A stretch of 64,000 nucleotides of DNA from Ophiobolus disseminans (lineage: Eukaryota; Ascomycota; Dothideomycetes; Pleosporales; Phaeosphaeriaceae), in contig MU006233.1 in NCBI GenBank assembly GCA_010093685.1, positions 1 through 64,000 on the forward strand. The letters are read 5' to 3'. The position numbers were made by a program, and so were the translations under genes. The notes beneath the pieces are model-generated. The model had not been told where the DNA came from. It saw nothing but the letters and a program-made list of their open reading frames with translations, and made no database searches. Numbering within the stretch: the first letter of the stretch is position 1; the number at the start of each line of letters is the position of its first letter. Positions 21,872 through 32,871 of this stretch are shown one piece after another.

Positions 21872-22998
21872 CTTAGTGCTCCTAGATAGAGGAAGAAAAG
21901 GCTGATGCTCTGAAGATGTACCGACTACAACTTGAGATGGTGGAAAAGGGTTGGAATTGCAAGCAGGGATCCACAGTAGCCTTTGCCAACTTGGTGGACT
22001 GCGTCGCGTATTTGAGGAGATTGCTACTGGCATTGCACTGGGGGCTGAACCTCGGTGTTACGAATATGGTACCACAGACACGGTATGGCGATCCAATCGT
22101 CTACCCCAGTCTCAGCCGTGTTATTGAAAGGTCCCATCACGGCAGGCGAAGCAACCGCTGTGGTTGGCATGGCTTTTCCATTCACGACTTAGCATATAGG
22201 ACATAGGCTCTGCACTGTTCGGGGCGCTCAGATTTCCCTTCTCGCGAGCTGAAACTGCGATGCGCATAAGGAACAGTGCCCGAAAGATTGGATGATTTGA
22301 CCCAGGGTGAGAGCTGAAAGACAGTGGCTTGAGATGGACCTATCAGAGGAAGCGAGTGATGCATAAAAAAGTATGTGTTTCAGGGTCTTGTTGTGCTTCC
22401 CCTGCTGGCCTGCATTAGAGCCGAAAATAGCAGACTCCTCGATGAATAGTGCAAGCTTGGCCTGGCTTGTTTGTTGGAACCTCGAGCGGTCTTCGCTTAA
22501 TCTCTCGCCCATGCCTACACTCTTAGTTTCGGCTCAGGACAACATGATAACAGGACTGAAGTTCATGGGTTCAAGTTCAAAGCCACTATCGCATTCTTGT
22601 TGTCGAGACAGAGAAGAGGGCAAGAATCGCATGCAGCAAAAATGCGAACGACGGACCGTCCTCGGTTCGGTTTTACAGGTAGGTACTCCTGTCTAAGGCT
22701 TCTCGCGAGCGAAATCGATGGATTCTGCTGCCGTTGTGATCAAGATTGTTGTACATGGAGGTTCGAAGTTGTTGTGCGTCAGCTTCGGAAGACAGGGAAG
22801 CAACGGCTTTCGTTCCGGACCTGCAGTCAGCAGGTGGTTCTTGACAAACTCTAAGTTTCCGCCGAAGATTCGGTGCTCATTTGTCAGCAACTCCACGCCA
22901 CCTATAAAGAGAAACATCTCGCGATTACACAAAGCCAAGACCATCCATCCCATATCTAGTATACCTTCATCGTGGCGTTTAAGGCAAGTCTGCACAGA
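21872..22998. other. Divergent intergenic region with a TATA motif
   Basis: About 1.1 kb between divergent start codons. It contains a TATAAA near 22903 assigned to the DsbA-like gene. Small open frames here show no coding character. Confidence 0.5.
22903..22908 (+). promoter_or_regulatory. Candidate TATA box of the DsbA-like gene
   Basis: TATAAA about 95 bp upstream of the ATG at 22999, in a pyrimidine/purine context usual for fungal core promoters. Assignment rests on sequence and spacing only. Confidence 0.45.
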
Positions 22999-23772
22999 AT
23001 GACAAACTTTAGTATCAACGTGGTGTCAGATACTGTATGCCGTACGTCGCAGCATCCCGTCAACTCATCCATTCTTACTAAACGATGTGCAGCATGGTGC
23101 TACGTTGGCAAGAAGCGCCTGGAGAAGGGCATCGCAGCATACAAAGAAAAGCACCCTGATTCCAACGATACATTCTCGACAAACTGGTTTCCTTTCTATC
23201 TGGACCCAACAGCCCCGAAGAGTATCGATAAGCAAGAACGCTACGAGTCAAAGTTTGGCAAAGAGCGTACAGCCATGATGCAACAGCGTCTATCCGCAAT
23301 TGGCAAGGCTGAAGGCATCGAGTTCAAGTATGGTGGTCGAACCGGTAAGCAACGTCAGAGTGCGAGCGATGTGACGACCACGACTGACTTCATACGCAAA
23401 CTTTAAGGCAATACGCGGGATTCGCATCGATTGATCCAGCTTGGAAAAACCAAAGGTCCGCAGGTACAAACACGGGTTATTGAAGAGTTGTTCACCGCGT
23501 ACTTTGAGAACGAGCAGGACATCACCAGCCAAGACATCCTGCTCAAAGCGGGTGTTAAGGCTGGTCTTGGGGAGAAGGAAGCTCTTGAGTGGCTGCAGAG
23601 CGGCAAGGGAGGGCCTGAGGTTGACAAGGAAGTTCGCGATGCGGTCGAGCAGAACATCAACGGCGTCCCCAATTTCACAATCAACGACGCGTTCGAGATC
23701 GGGGGAGCACAGGAGCCTAGCGCGTTCGTCCAATTATTTGAACGACTAAAGAGACAGGAGGGTAATCTCTAA
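22999..23772 (+). CDS. DsbA/FrnE-like thioredoxin-fold oxidoreductase
   Basis: A thioredoxin-fold protein of the DSBA family (FrnE-like), predicted disulfide oxidoreductase or glutathione-dependent isomerase. Three exons (22999-23041, 23093-23344, 23408-23772) encode 219 residues. Splicing the first intron creates the active site: SDTVC joins PWCYVGKKRLEKG to give the CPWC redox motif near residues 14-17. The inserted helical domain follows. The family's conserved C-terminal part is present: EELFTAYFENEQDITSQDIL, then the cis-Pro-containing GVPNFTIND and FEIGGAQEP. No signal peptide, so it is probably cytosolic or mitochondrial. The substrate is unknown. Confidence 0.9.
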
Positions 23773-24242
23773 GCCGAGTGCAGGTCGTACCGCAAGCCGT
23801 TTAATGTATTTACAAGGTACATACCACTCGAGCTTTGACCGGGTCTTTAGTAGTTTTATTGTATGACAGCGGTCCAAGTTCGACGGGCAGTTTATCAATG
23901 GTCTTCAAAATAACGCTGGATTTCAGACCAATCCATTCGCATTCTATGGTCTCTCATCGCCAAGCATTGAGCACGCGAACAGCATGTTCATGGCGTGTGA
24001 TATGCAGATCTTCCGGAAAATAGAAGCTTGTCCGGTACAAGGATCAGGCTTACCCCACACTGAACCTTTGGGCCTGTCACACTCGGAGGCTTATTGCCCG
24101 CCATGATGTCAGTCGTTTATTGAGGGTGCTTTCGACACACCATGTCGGTATGTGGTATGGTATATAAGCATCAGATTGCCGGTCCCGCTGGCCTGAGAGC
24201 AAATCTCGAGCCAGCTTCATTTCTCAGCAGCGACCATACATC
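23773..24242. other. Promoter region of the mannanase gene
   Basis: 470 bp with no supported gene. A TATATAA lies at 24161 upstream of the mannanase ATG. Confidence 0.5.
24161..24167 (+). promoter_or_regulatory. Candidate TATA box of the mannanase gene
   Basis: TATATAA 76 bp upstream of the ATG at 24243, a good core-promoter position for an inducible secreted enzyme. Sequence-based call. Confidence 0.5.
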
Positions 24243-26019
24243 ATGAAGTTGGGATTGCAGCACGCTCTAGCCTCCACGGCTTTTGCGTCTCCCTTGCCTA
24301 CGAGTAACGGGAGTTCCCACTGCATTGCTAAAGATGATTTTGTACACGTCAAAGGCTTGAGACTGTATGACGACAAAGGACTACACTATGTCACTGGTAC
24401 ATAAACAGCCCCGATTCAAAGTCCGATGCTATGAGTTAACTAGCTTTCTAGGCATGTACGAGCTCCTGGGTACGAAGTGGGCGTGTCCCCCGAGACGTAG
24501 ATGACTAACAAGTCTCACGTCTAGCGGCAAGACAGCTACCGAGTATTATTACATATTTTGAGACCCCTGCTAACGTTATCTAGGGTATGTTTATTGCTCT
24601 TCTGGTCCGCCCTGAGTATCGAGTTCCTATGCTACGAACCTCACTGACCTCGTCCCCCGCGGCTCGGCAGAACTACTGGGCATGTATGAATTTAGCTGCA
24701 AATGCTACTATTGGGGGCAACTACTCACGACTAATCACCGAGCTTGATCAGATGGCCGCCAAAGGTATCAATCATTTGCGCATCATGGCATCGTCTGAAG
24801 GTGCACCAACACCGCAACCTTTCAGGATGAGGTATGAAATTAGATGTATGCACCCAATGGGAGACATGCGCTGACTACATGCCTACATCTTTGCAGGCCC
24901 GCACTCATGGAAGCCCCTGGCCAGTACAACGAAGACGTATTCCAAGGCCTCGACATATGTCTCGATGAGCTTTCCAAACGTGGCATGCGAGCCACTATGA
25001 CCTTGAACAACGAATGGCAATGGAGCGGCGGCTTCGCGCAATACGTATCTTGGGCCCAAAACAACACCCTCATACCCTACCCATCTTCATGGAATCTCTC
25101 CGCGCCTCCTCAACGGTCCACACCCGGGACCGGCTGGGGCAACTATACTATCGGCCAAGCATACAATATTTTCACCGACTATGCAGCGCTCATGTACAAC
25201 ACTACCGCAGCAGAAAACTGGTACAAAGGCCACATTGCCACTGTAATAAACCGCCGCAACACCATCAACAACCGCACTTATAGCACCGACCCTACTATCA
25301 TGACATGGCAGCTCGCCAACGAACCCCAGCCTGTCGACATGTCGTACTCCGACCCCGAAGACCCCCTATTTGCATGGGTCGATCGCATATCGTCGTACAT
25401 CCACTCTCTAGCGCCCCAGCAGCTCATCAGTGTCGGCCTCGAGAGCAAGCAAGGCGAGCTGTATTTCAAATCCGCACACAACAAGACAAGTGTGTCCTAC
25501 GCAACCTCACACGCGTGGGTCCAAAATTGGGGTATCTACGACATGTATAACTCGAGCGATGCAAATCTGCGCGCAGCGCAAGATTTTGCCCGCGCGTTCG
25601 TCGCCAATACGAGTCGTTGGAGCAGCGACATTGGCAAGCCGCTTTTCCTTGAGGAGTTCGGTATGGCGCGCGATAATTGGCAGAACAAAGACAGTGACTA
25701 TCCATACCTCAGTAGCGCGTCTACGACACACAGAGACGCATATTTCAGGTGCATCATCGGCGCCGTTATGGATGATTTTCGGCACGGGGGCGCGTACGTC
25801 GGATCGAGTCCGTGGGCGTATGGAGGAATTTGGCGGCCGGAGACGCAGCACGCGAATGATTTTGGAATGGTGTGGGCGGGGGATCCGCCCCATGAGAGTC
25901 CTGGGTGGTACGATCTGTATAATGACGATACGGCCATGGACATTGTGGCAGTACAGCAGAGCGTCATCAGAAAGTGGATATCGGAACAAGGGAGGAGTAG
26001 AACGGAGGCCGAGGGGTGA
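24243..26019 (+). CDS. Secreted GH5 endo-beta-1,4-mannanase (5' exon structure irregular)
   Basis: A glycoside hydrolase family 5, subfamily 7-type mannanase that cuts beta-1,4-mannan in plant cell walls. A signal-peptide-like start (MKLGLQHALASTAFA) is followed by FVHVKGLRLYDDKGLHYVTG in exon 24243-24396. The conserved catalytic part resumes at NYWACMNLAAN (24671-24831), then 24897-26019 after a clear 65-bp intron. The acid/base Glu is in MTWQLANEPQP and the nucleophile in PLFLEEFGMA; LNNEWQWSGGFAQYVSW is also typical. Directly joining the first and second blocks breaks the frame by one base. Frame is kept only by adding small exons near 24452-24469 and 24525-24574, which insert sequence not expected in the family. 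The gene may therefore have a lesion or a lineage-specific insertion. Confidence 0.8.
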
Positions 26020-26218
26020 ATTTGATTGCTGACACCTACGTTGGTTTGGTCGTGGCGGAGATGCTCCGGATCTGACTGCGAGACAATGGTGTCGACATAG
26101 TCACAGGGTTACAATCAAGGAAATGCGAAGGCGTAACGCACTGTGTTGTACATGTATAGATGCATGCAGTACAGGGCGCTGGTGTGTTTTCTGACTGTGT
26201 TGCTGAACTCCAATGTTA

Positions 26219-27628
26219 TCAAAGCAAGAGTTTCGTCGATGCCTCCTCGTCATCAAGTGACTGGCCGTCAGGAACCTGTGCATGTTTCTCTCGATGCGCG
26301 GCAGTGCTATCCATGCCCTCGGCGGTTGTGAGTAGCGGAGTTTGGTGGTCGCACACGAATGGAATCGCGTCATGCCGCTCGGAATGTACTTCACCTGACC
26401 AACTCCGCCGGTTCTCTTCGCCTGTGCCATAGTCGTTGCGATGGTTCTCGGGCTGCCCGACCACCTTGTCCGCGATGCCCAGCCTCTCTGCCACAACGCT
26501 TCTCCAGCTCCTCATCTTCCTCGCGCCCTCGATCCACATCTCCATGCCATAGACCATCTGCATCTCCCTGCCCAACCGCCCGCTGCGCGCCGCTTCGTGC
26601 TCGCGGATGACGGCATCGAGAAAGTCCAGGATGCGCACGTCAAACTCGACGATATTGGTCTCCATGTCGGTGAGCAGCGTGTCGATGAGCGTGTAGGACG
26701 ATTGCTGCAGCCAGGCGGTACGGAGCAGGTGCTTGTAGAGCTGGGTGGTGGCGCCGAGGGCGTACGAGGAGCGGCCGAGGGCCTTTATGGTGGGGAGGAT
26801 TGTGAGGGGGAGGGGCGAGGTGGGGAAGTGGATGCACAGGGTCTGGATGGCGGTCAAGAGGTGGTGCGGGTAGTTGGAGAAGACGATGCGTGTGGCAGAG
26901 GCGTCCGTCTTGTGCGTCGGGCTGGTCCCGTCCAGATCGAGCTTGCGCAGTTGGTCAAAGACCTCGCGGTTGAGCGTCTTCCAGAGCTGCTGGTCGGTCG
27001 CGGCCGTCTTGAGGAGCCCGTCCACCCTTTCGCGTTCCTCGAGGCGGAGTTTCCTGATTCGCTCCTTCTCGGCCAGTCTGGCCAGCGCCTTCTTGCTTTG
27101 CGGCGCGTCCGTCTTGGCCGACGAAGGCTCCTGGCCCGGTCGGATGGGGCTGCGAGCCTCTCTTGCCGGCGCCCTCCTTCGGTCCCTCTGCGCGTTCGGC
27201 GACCGCAGCGAGCCCTGGAGGACCGTGTCAAAGACCTTGTCCAACGAAGCGGCTGAGCCGTCGTCGTCGTCCTCGTAGTATTCGTCTGCGATCTGGTCCA
27301 GCTCTTCGTGCTCCCCAGCGCTGTCCTTGGCCTGGCCCCGCCCCTGGGCAGTGGCCGTCCTGTACAGCTGCTCGAACGCGGCACGCTCGGTGCCGGTTAT
27401 CGTCGTCTTGCGCGAGGAGCGCGGCTCGTCGGCCGTTGGCGGGACATTGCCGTCTGCATCCCCGAACGGGATGTCGTCTTCGGCAGTGGGCCGCGACGAC
27501 ATGCTACGACGTGTGGCGGGCTGCCGTTGCTGCATGGTCGCTGTTTGGTACAGGAACGGCAGCAGCGTTCTCGACGCCGGGATGCGGGACTGCGAAAGTG
27601 CTCGAAGCGTCTTCGAACACAGCGACAT
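26219..27628 (-). CDS. Mtf2-like mitochondrial protein
   Basis: A 469-residue single-exon protein with a basic Ser-rich N-terminus (MSLCSKTLRALSQSRIPASR) suggesting mitochondrial import. The middle is low-complexity and acidic (YYEDDDDGS). The C-terminal half (about 225-385) matches the fungal Mtf2-like C-terminal family: FPTSPLPLTILPTIKALGRS, SYALGATTQLYKHLL, DTLLTDMETNIVEFDVRILD and YGMEMWIEGARKMRSW. Yeast Mtf2 (Nam1) acts in mitochondrial RNA processing and coupling of transcription to translation; that role is transferred by family only. The extra C-terminal 70 residues are not conserved-looking. Confidence 0.8.
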   Translation of the reverse strand: MSLCSKTLRALSQSRIPASRTLLPFLYQTATMQQRQPATRRSMSSRPTAEDDIPFGDADGNVPPTADEPRSSRKTTITGTERAAFEQLYRTATAQGRGQAKDSAGEHEELDQIADEYYEDDDDGSAASLDKVFDTVLQGSLRSPNAQRDRRRAPAREARSPIRPGQEPSSAKTDAPQSKKALARLAEKERIRKLRLEERERVDGLLKTAATDQQLWKTLNREVFDQLRKLDLDGTSPTHKTDASATRIVFSNYPHHLLTAIQTLCIHFPTSPLPLTILPTIKALGRSSYALGATTQLYKHLLRTAWLQQSSYTLIDTLLTDMETNIVEFDVRILDFLDAVIREHEAARSGRLGREMQMVYGMEMWIEGARKMRSWRSVVAERLGIADKVVGQPENHRNDYGTGEENRRSWSGEVHSERHDAIPFVCDHQTPLLTTAEGMDSTAAHREKHAQVPDGQSLDDEEASTKLLL

Positions 27629-28422
27629 GACGCCAATTTATCAGATGGGTAGGCGTGTGGGGAAGTGACAGGAGCCTTTGCAGTCGTACGAAGCGTGCCA
27701 GAAAGTCTCCCAAAGTTTCTGGGATTCGACATGCACTAGCGGCACCAGCCGTAGTCAGAGCGCGGCATTGCCCATCCAATCACCCCCGCAGCCACACCTC
27801 CATGCGGCAAACACTGTCGTGAATAGTCACACGCAGACAAGACTTATTTCCGTCCTGGGCAGAGCTACGATGAGAAGCCAGAGGTTTGGTGTCAGACTAT
27901 ACACGCAGCACTACATACCATTACCATACCACAATTCCTGCAGAACCGCCACAGCCACAGCCATCGTAAAGGAGAAGGAGAAGAATGAATTGGAAAGGAC
28001 GCAAAGGTAAATCAACAAGGCTCGAGAGCCCAGATAACGCCCGCTGTTACGATTTGGTATCCCTAAAAGTCGGAGAAGCAGCAGTACAGGAACCGAAACA
28101 AGCATGCAGGAACCTTCGGCGATTGCGTCGCGTCAAAACCAAAATGCCGAATCTGGGTATTTCGAGAAGTCGAGCAAAGCCCATGGGTATCTCCGAAAGC
28201 GTCAAATGAGGTCCGCCCCCATCGGCCGAACAAGAGTGAAACAACATTTCATATGGTGCTGAACCAGATCAGGGATGTATAGCGTCGCGTTAAAAAGAAG
28301 GAGATTCGTGTCGTTTATCGTGGTCGTAACATCGTGAGCGGCGTGTACGGTGTTGGTAGTCGTGTGGTCATTGATAGTAGAGTGCGGGATGCAGGCTCGC
28401 CATGTTGAGCAACTTCGTCTTC
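27629..28422. other. Intergenic region, no gene recognised
   Basis: 794 bp between the start of the Mtf2-like gene and the stop of the zinc-finger gene, both on the minus strand. It therefore holds the promoter of the former and the 3' region of the latter... transcription of the zinc-finger gene runs into it. Short frames lack motifs. Confidence 0.5.
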
Positions 28423-30715
28423 CTAGGACCGGTTTTCAACGGCTTGCTGTTCGTTAGTCGCAACAGCTACAAGCGCTTCCAATCGTCTCATGTCATTTGC
28501 AGCGGGCGGGTGCAAGGGCTGACCAAAAGCAACGGAGCCAGGCTCGGGCTCGCGCTGTGGACGGTAGCTTGAACTGGACAGACTGTGGCTGTGGTACTGT
28601 GGATATGTCGGCGAATGGAGTGGATGTGGCCTCTCCATGATCGAAGCTGGCTTGTGATCCTCCACATGACGGCCGGGAGGATGTGCTTCGACAAATCCGT
28701 TGCTGTGCACGATTGCAGGATGATACTCGCTCATAGTAGTATTGCCGGGTGTCGGGACACCCTCGCTGCTACTCGAGTCCTCTGGGGACGTGCGTTGCAG
28801 GATTCGGGCCGGTTGGGTGAGAGGTCCATTGTACCAGGCCTGTCTTTTATTCTTGCGAGGCGTCACTGGCTGCTCCTGCGAAGATCTGCCAGAATCCACG
28901 GGAGGCACGCTGATCGAGGGAGAGGCATGCAAAGGTTGCCGCTGACTGAAGTAGCCATGTGGTGCTGTCGTTGGCCGGCCGGTGCTGGACCGCCCAGAGC
29001 TACCGACGTAGTGTGCCCATTGCTGCGGAGGCGACACTGGGCTACCAGCGATGTCAAGACGATTGATGTTCTTCTGCAGTTCCCAGGATATGCTTTTGCG
29101 CTTCTGGTGACCTCTGTCCGGTGCGTGCTCCGTTGGTGCATGGTAGGTCAGAGGACGCATCGGAGCATCGATCTGCATCGGGCTGGGTTGACGCCGGGGA
29201 AGAAGGGGCGCAGGAGGGGCATAGTCGAAGCTTTCGATGCCGGGGAGTCTAGTCGTTTGTGAGGCTGCTGGCTGCGAAGTGAATGAAGGGCGCGGGGCAT
29301 CGGGGGTCTGGTGATAGCCCAATCCGCTGGTTGCTGGACGAGGGCCGGTGTACACTCCAGGATGCCAGGTGCGTCTTCTCCAATCCGCCTCCGCATTAGA
29401 GTCTCTCCTGGATTCCGAAAAGTGCGACGCAGTAGGGCTAGCATACATACTGCTCTGGCCGGAGAAGGCCGAGGCGGTCGAAGACTGCAGTGGTGTCATG
29501 TACGGGGGAGGGGCCTGTCCTGGCAATCCAGCGAAGGGGTTGCCCCCAGCTGGATTCGACAGCCGTCGGGCTGAAGGTGGGGGGCCCGCCCATGATACGG
29601 GCCTTGAAGAAGCAGACACCGGAGACTGCATGGCGGAGCCAAACCGGGCGGGACTGCCGGCGGCAGCGGAGAAGGTGGCGGAGGTCGGTGTGGTGGGGGC
29701 GTTGGAGTGCGAGTCGTAGTCGACAATCTGGGGCCCCGGACTGCCCATCAGCGGCGGATTGTAGGCATCCATGGTGTTCAGCGACAGGCGCGCGCGTGCG
29801 GCGCCGTCGCTGGCCATGGCAAGCGGCGGGGGTCGGCGGCGCACGTCGGGCGACTGGGCGACGCTGATGGTGGACATGCCAGAGGTTATGCTCGAGGCCG
29901 AGAGGTTTCTGCTGTGGCCCCTGCTGTGGCCGCCCGTACTGCCCAGCGTGTTCGCCCGCGAGCGGTTCCCCGGTGGACGGACGCGGTCGGTGCGGATCTG
30001 CCGCTGGAAGCGGGTGCCCGTGGCGGCCAGCGACTCGGCGGGTATGTCCTCGTTGACATGGACCGTCTGGGCGTGCTGTCGCAGGTTGTCGAGGCGCGAA
30101 AAGCGCCGCGAGCAGTGGCATTGGAAGGGCCGCTCGCCCGTGTGCTTGCTGGGCAGTGTTAGCTAGGGCTGTCTGCCGTTTCGTGCAGGGGGCGACGACG
30201 TACCGGATGTGCCTCGCCAGGTGCTCGCTCCTCGTGAAGCTCAGGCTGCACGGGGGGAACTCGGTGCAGAAGAAGCGCTGCCCCTTCTTCTTCTTGGAGG
30301 GCCGGGCGGTGTCGCTCGTCGCGCTGTCGTTGTCGGAGCCGTCCTTGTCGTCGTCGTCGGCCTCGCCCTCGCCCTCGCCCATTTCGATGTCGTGCTGCGA
30401 GGCTACCGACTGGGCCGACCTGTGCGAGTCGCCCCGGCTGAGCTCGCTCTTGGTCGAGGGCGTCTCGCTGAGGTCGCGCGAGGGTGTGAAGGGCGAGCCG
30501 GGCAGTGGGCGCTGGCCGGCAAGGCCGGCGGCGAAGGTGTTGCGCGTGGGCGTCTTCGCCGAGGGGTCCTCGGCGCGCGTGTCGTCGCCGCCCTTGGAGT
30601 CGGGGAAGAACCTGGTGTTGGGGCGCGGCGTCGTGGGCGTCGTCTCGTCGCCCGCGCGGCCCGACGGCACGTCCGGCACCGTCAACGTCGTGTTGACCGC
30701 GTGGAAGGCCGACAT
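28423..30715 (-). CDS. C2H2 zinc-finger transcription factor (Usv1/Rgm1-like finger pair)
   Basis: A nuclear DNA-binding regulator. Two exons (30715-30204, 30148-28423) over a 55-bp intron encode 745 residues. The splice lies inside the zinc-finger region and restores [20 protein letters not shown]. Finger 1 (about 147-170) is CTEFPPCSLSFTRSEHLARH. Finger 2 (about 176-200) is CHCSRRFSRLDNLRQHAQTVH with only one residue between its two cysteines, an unusual spacing. A conserved basic extension follows (GTRFQRQIRTDRVRPPGNRS). An acidic/Ser tract precedes the fingers and the rest is long Pro/Ser-rich disordered sequence with one conserved helix-like block (KRKSISWELQKNINRLDI). The start is ATG-SAFHAV. 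Finger order resembles yeast Usv1/Rgm1/Com2; targets are unknown. Confidence 0.85.
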
Positions 30716-32037
30716 GGCAGGCACGGGGATGGGCTACTGTGGTCGTGGGCTACGCTGCTGCGAGCGGGTGCCCGTCGAAGGCTGAGGCGGCTGTGATGAC
30801 GAATGGAGAGCGGCGTCGCAACAACATCCGGCCGCAGCGCCCGGTGGGGGAGGCTCGACGCAACAGCACTGGGCTGTGGGGGGAGGGGGTATCCGGCAGT
30901 CACGGGCGTGCGACGGCGGTGGTGATGGTGCAGGTGCAGACGGATGTCCGGAGTTTGGAGTTTGGAGGTCAGGTTAGGGCAGGGCATGCGATAAGGCGCG
31001 GGCGTGTGCCTCAGGTGGCGGGCAGATTAGCCCCTCCTATGGGACTCGATGCACGAGCACGAGCAGCGGCGTGCGGCTCTGGGGATGCACAGGCTCGATG
31101 CAGGCGGGCCAGCGAACGGAACAGCGGGCGGTGCGAGAGGGAGTCTTGCGTGCGCTGCAACTGCAACTGCATGCGAGGAGGGGCTGCGAGGTATGGCACG
31201 GACGAGACGATTAGCGGCTCTATCGCGCCCTGAAGGCCGGGCTGCCAGGGCGGCTGGGGTCTGCACAGATCCCATGCGGCCATGGCCCTTTTGCGTGCAG
31301 ATCCACGCATCGCCCGCATCACCCTCTCGTCTGCAGTATAGTGATGACGGAACAGAAACACAGCGCCGCACTGCCAAAGAGCGCAGCACGCTGACACGTT
31401 TCACGTGCTCCCAGAGCGACTCGGGAGGTTTGCTGGCCCCGCTCCAACACCAAGTCAGATGCGAGCTAGGAGCGTGGGCAAGCGCCGTCGATGCAAGGGG
31501 GACTCGAACATGATCCACAGAATCTGTCGTACCTTTTGTACCTTGCCGAAGCGAACGACTAGCATCCGTGCTTCGGCCGGACTGCAGCGACACACCACAG
31601 CGCAGGCTTTGCAGACTGTGTCAGCACAGTCATCTTATGGCCGAGATGCAGCCCATTGTGTCACCTGATGGCGCCTTGGACCGTGGTCCCTGCCTGGCTC
31701 CTTGCAGCGTGTGTGGAGCAGAGGCCATCTACAAAAGCAAAAGGGAGATGGTAGCAGCATACGCAATCAACTACACCTGAAACGCGGCGTGGTTCAGTCC
31801 TCCCGGCTTATGCAGCCAGCACCTATCTAGCGAACCAGACGAAGCGATCAGCCGCCCGCAGACTTGGTCGTGGTGGCGATAGCTGCATGGTGTTGAGGGG
31901 TAGCCACATTGTTCGCGGAACTGAGCCGAATCGACCTGCAAGGGCTGACGAACAAGGGCGTCAAGCCATGCAAAACTCCAACGCTACTTAGCTCCAAGTA
32001 AACGACCAAAATTGGGCAAAAACAAATATAGAAGTCA
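30716..32037. other. Long upstream region of the zinc-finger gene, no gene
   Basis: About 1.3 kb with several overlapping short open frames on both strands, none with a recognisable motif or splice pattern. A long 5' region is common for fungal transcription-factor genes. A Pol III-type terminator at 32018-32022 belongs to the adjacent tRNA-like gene. Confidence 0.5.
32018..32022 (-). terminator. Pol III terminator of the tRNA-like gene
   Basis: Five T residues on the minus strand about 16 bases past the tRNA-like 3' end, the standard RNA polymerase III stop signal. Confidence 0.5.
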
Positions 32038-32173
32038 GGGCCGAACCGGAGTCGAACCGGTGACTTCGGGATGAACGGCTTTGGATAACTGCAATCCTAC
32101 ACTGAGTAGCATTAGATGACGTTGTGATGAGCGGCCGAGATTGTACAAACCTCTACCACTGAGTTACCGGCCC
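32038..32173 (-). tRNA. Intron-bearing tRNA-like gene, isotype unresolved
   Basis: Read on the minus strand, the ends pair as an acceptor stem (GGGCCGG with TCGGCCC, one G-T). A 5-bp T stem with a TTCGACT loop forms ACCGG-TTCGACT-CCGGT. The B box GGTTCGACTCC is consensus. The A box TAACTCAGTGG differs from consensus at one position. A T5 terminator lies downstream. The 136-bp length implies an intron of about 50 bp. I could not fold a standard anticodon arm: no 5-bp stem with U33 and a usual anticodon emerges. The 3' half could instead form a short variable arm (TTC...GAA). It may be a functional intron-containing tRNA, a degenerate copy or a tRNA-derived repeat. Confidence 0.45.
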
Positions 32174-32871
32174 GTGAGCTGATAAGCTTCTGATGATGAA
32201 GTCTGCCATTATTTGCTTTATAAACACTCGAGTGCGAGAAGTACCCTCGCCTGGCTGTGAGTAGTACTGACGGCAGAGAGCCATGTTGACGTATCATTAA
32301 CCTCACCTCAGCATATGTTACGTGGCAGATCCCCGCACCTCGGCGCTTAGTCCGAGCCCCACTATCTTCATTGTTGCCTGGAGGTGACACAGACTTGGTA
32401 GTCTCGTGGCTTCTCTGACTGCTACGAAGTTGTTATCGTCGCAGCGTTAAAAGTTGACTACTCCAACTCGAGTGGGAGCAAAGCCGGCCGCTTAAGAAGA
32501 TCTCACGCACTCTCGCGACAAGCTCGCCTCCTGATTGGGATATACCCAACAACCCCCTCAACAACAAAAATATTGGACCACGTCGTACATGTTGCACAGG
32601 CATTCCTCCATTTGTGTAGCTTGAGGCAATGACAGGCATTTTCCTGCCGCACGGCAGTAGACAGTACAACACCACGATAATGTCGAGTCGCACCCGAGGC
32701 ACAGACTACAGAACTTTCATGTTTAGTAGGATTTGGTAATATGTCGATAAAGGTGCTGAATGGTCCAGATGCATGCCTGTAGCATGTCCTGACCGTATAA
32801 CCACCCAACTCAGCCCGCTTCAAATGTTTCATGCTCATCCCACAGCCGAATGCGTGCCAGTGTTTTCACGC
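32174..32871. other. Intergenic region downstream of sec24
   Basis: About 700 bp between the tRNA-like gene and the stop of the Sec24 gene. Short frames on the minus strand have no motifs. No gene supported. Confidence 0.5.
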
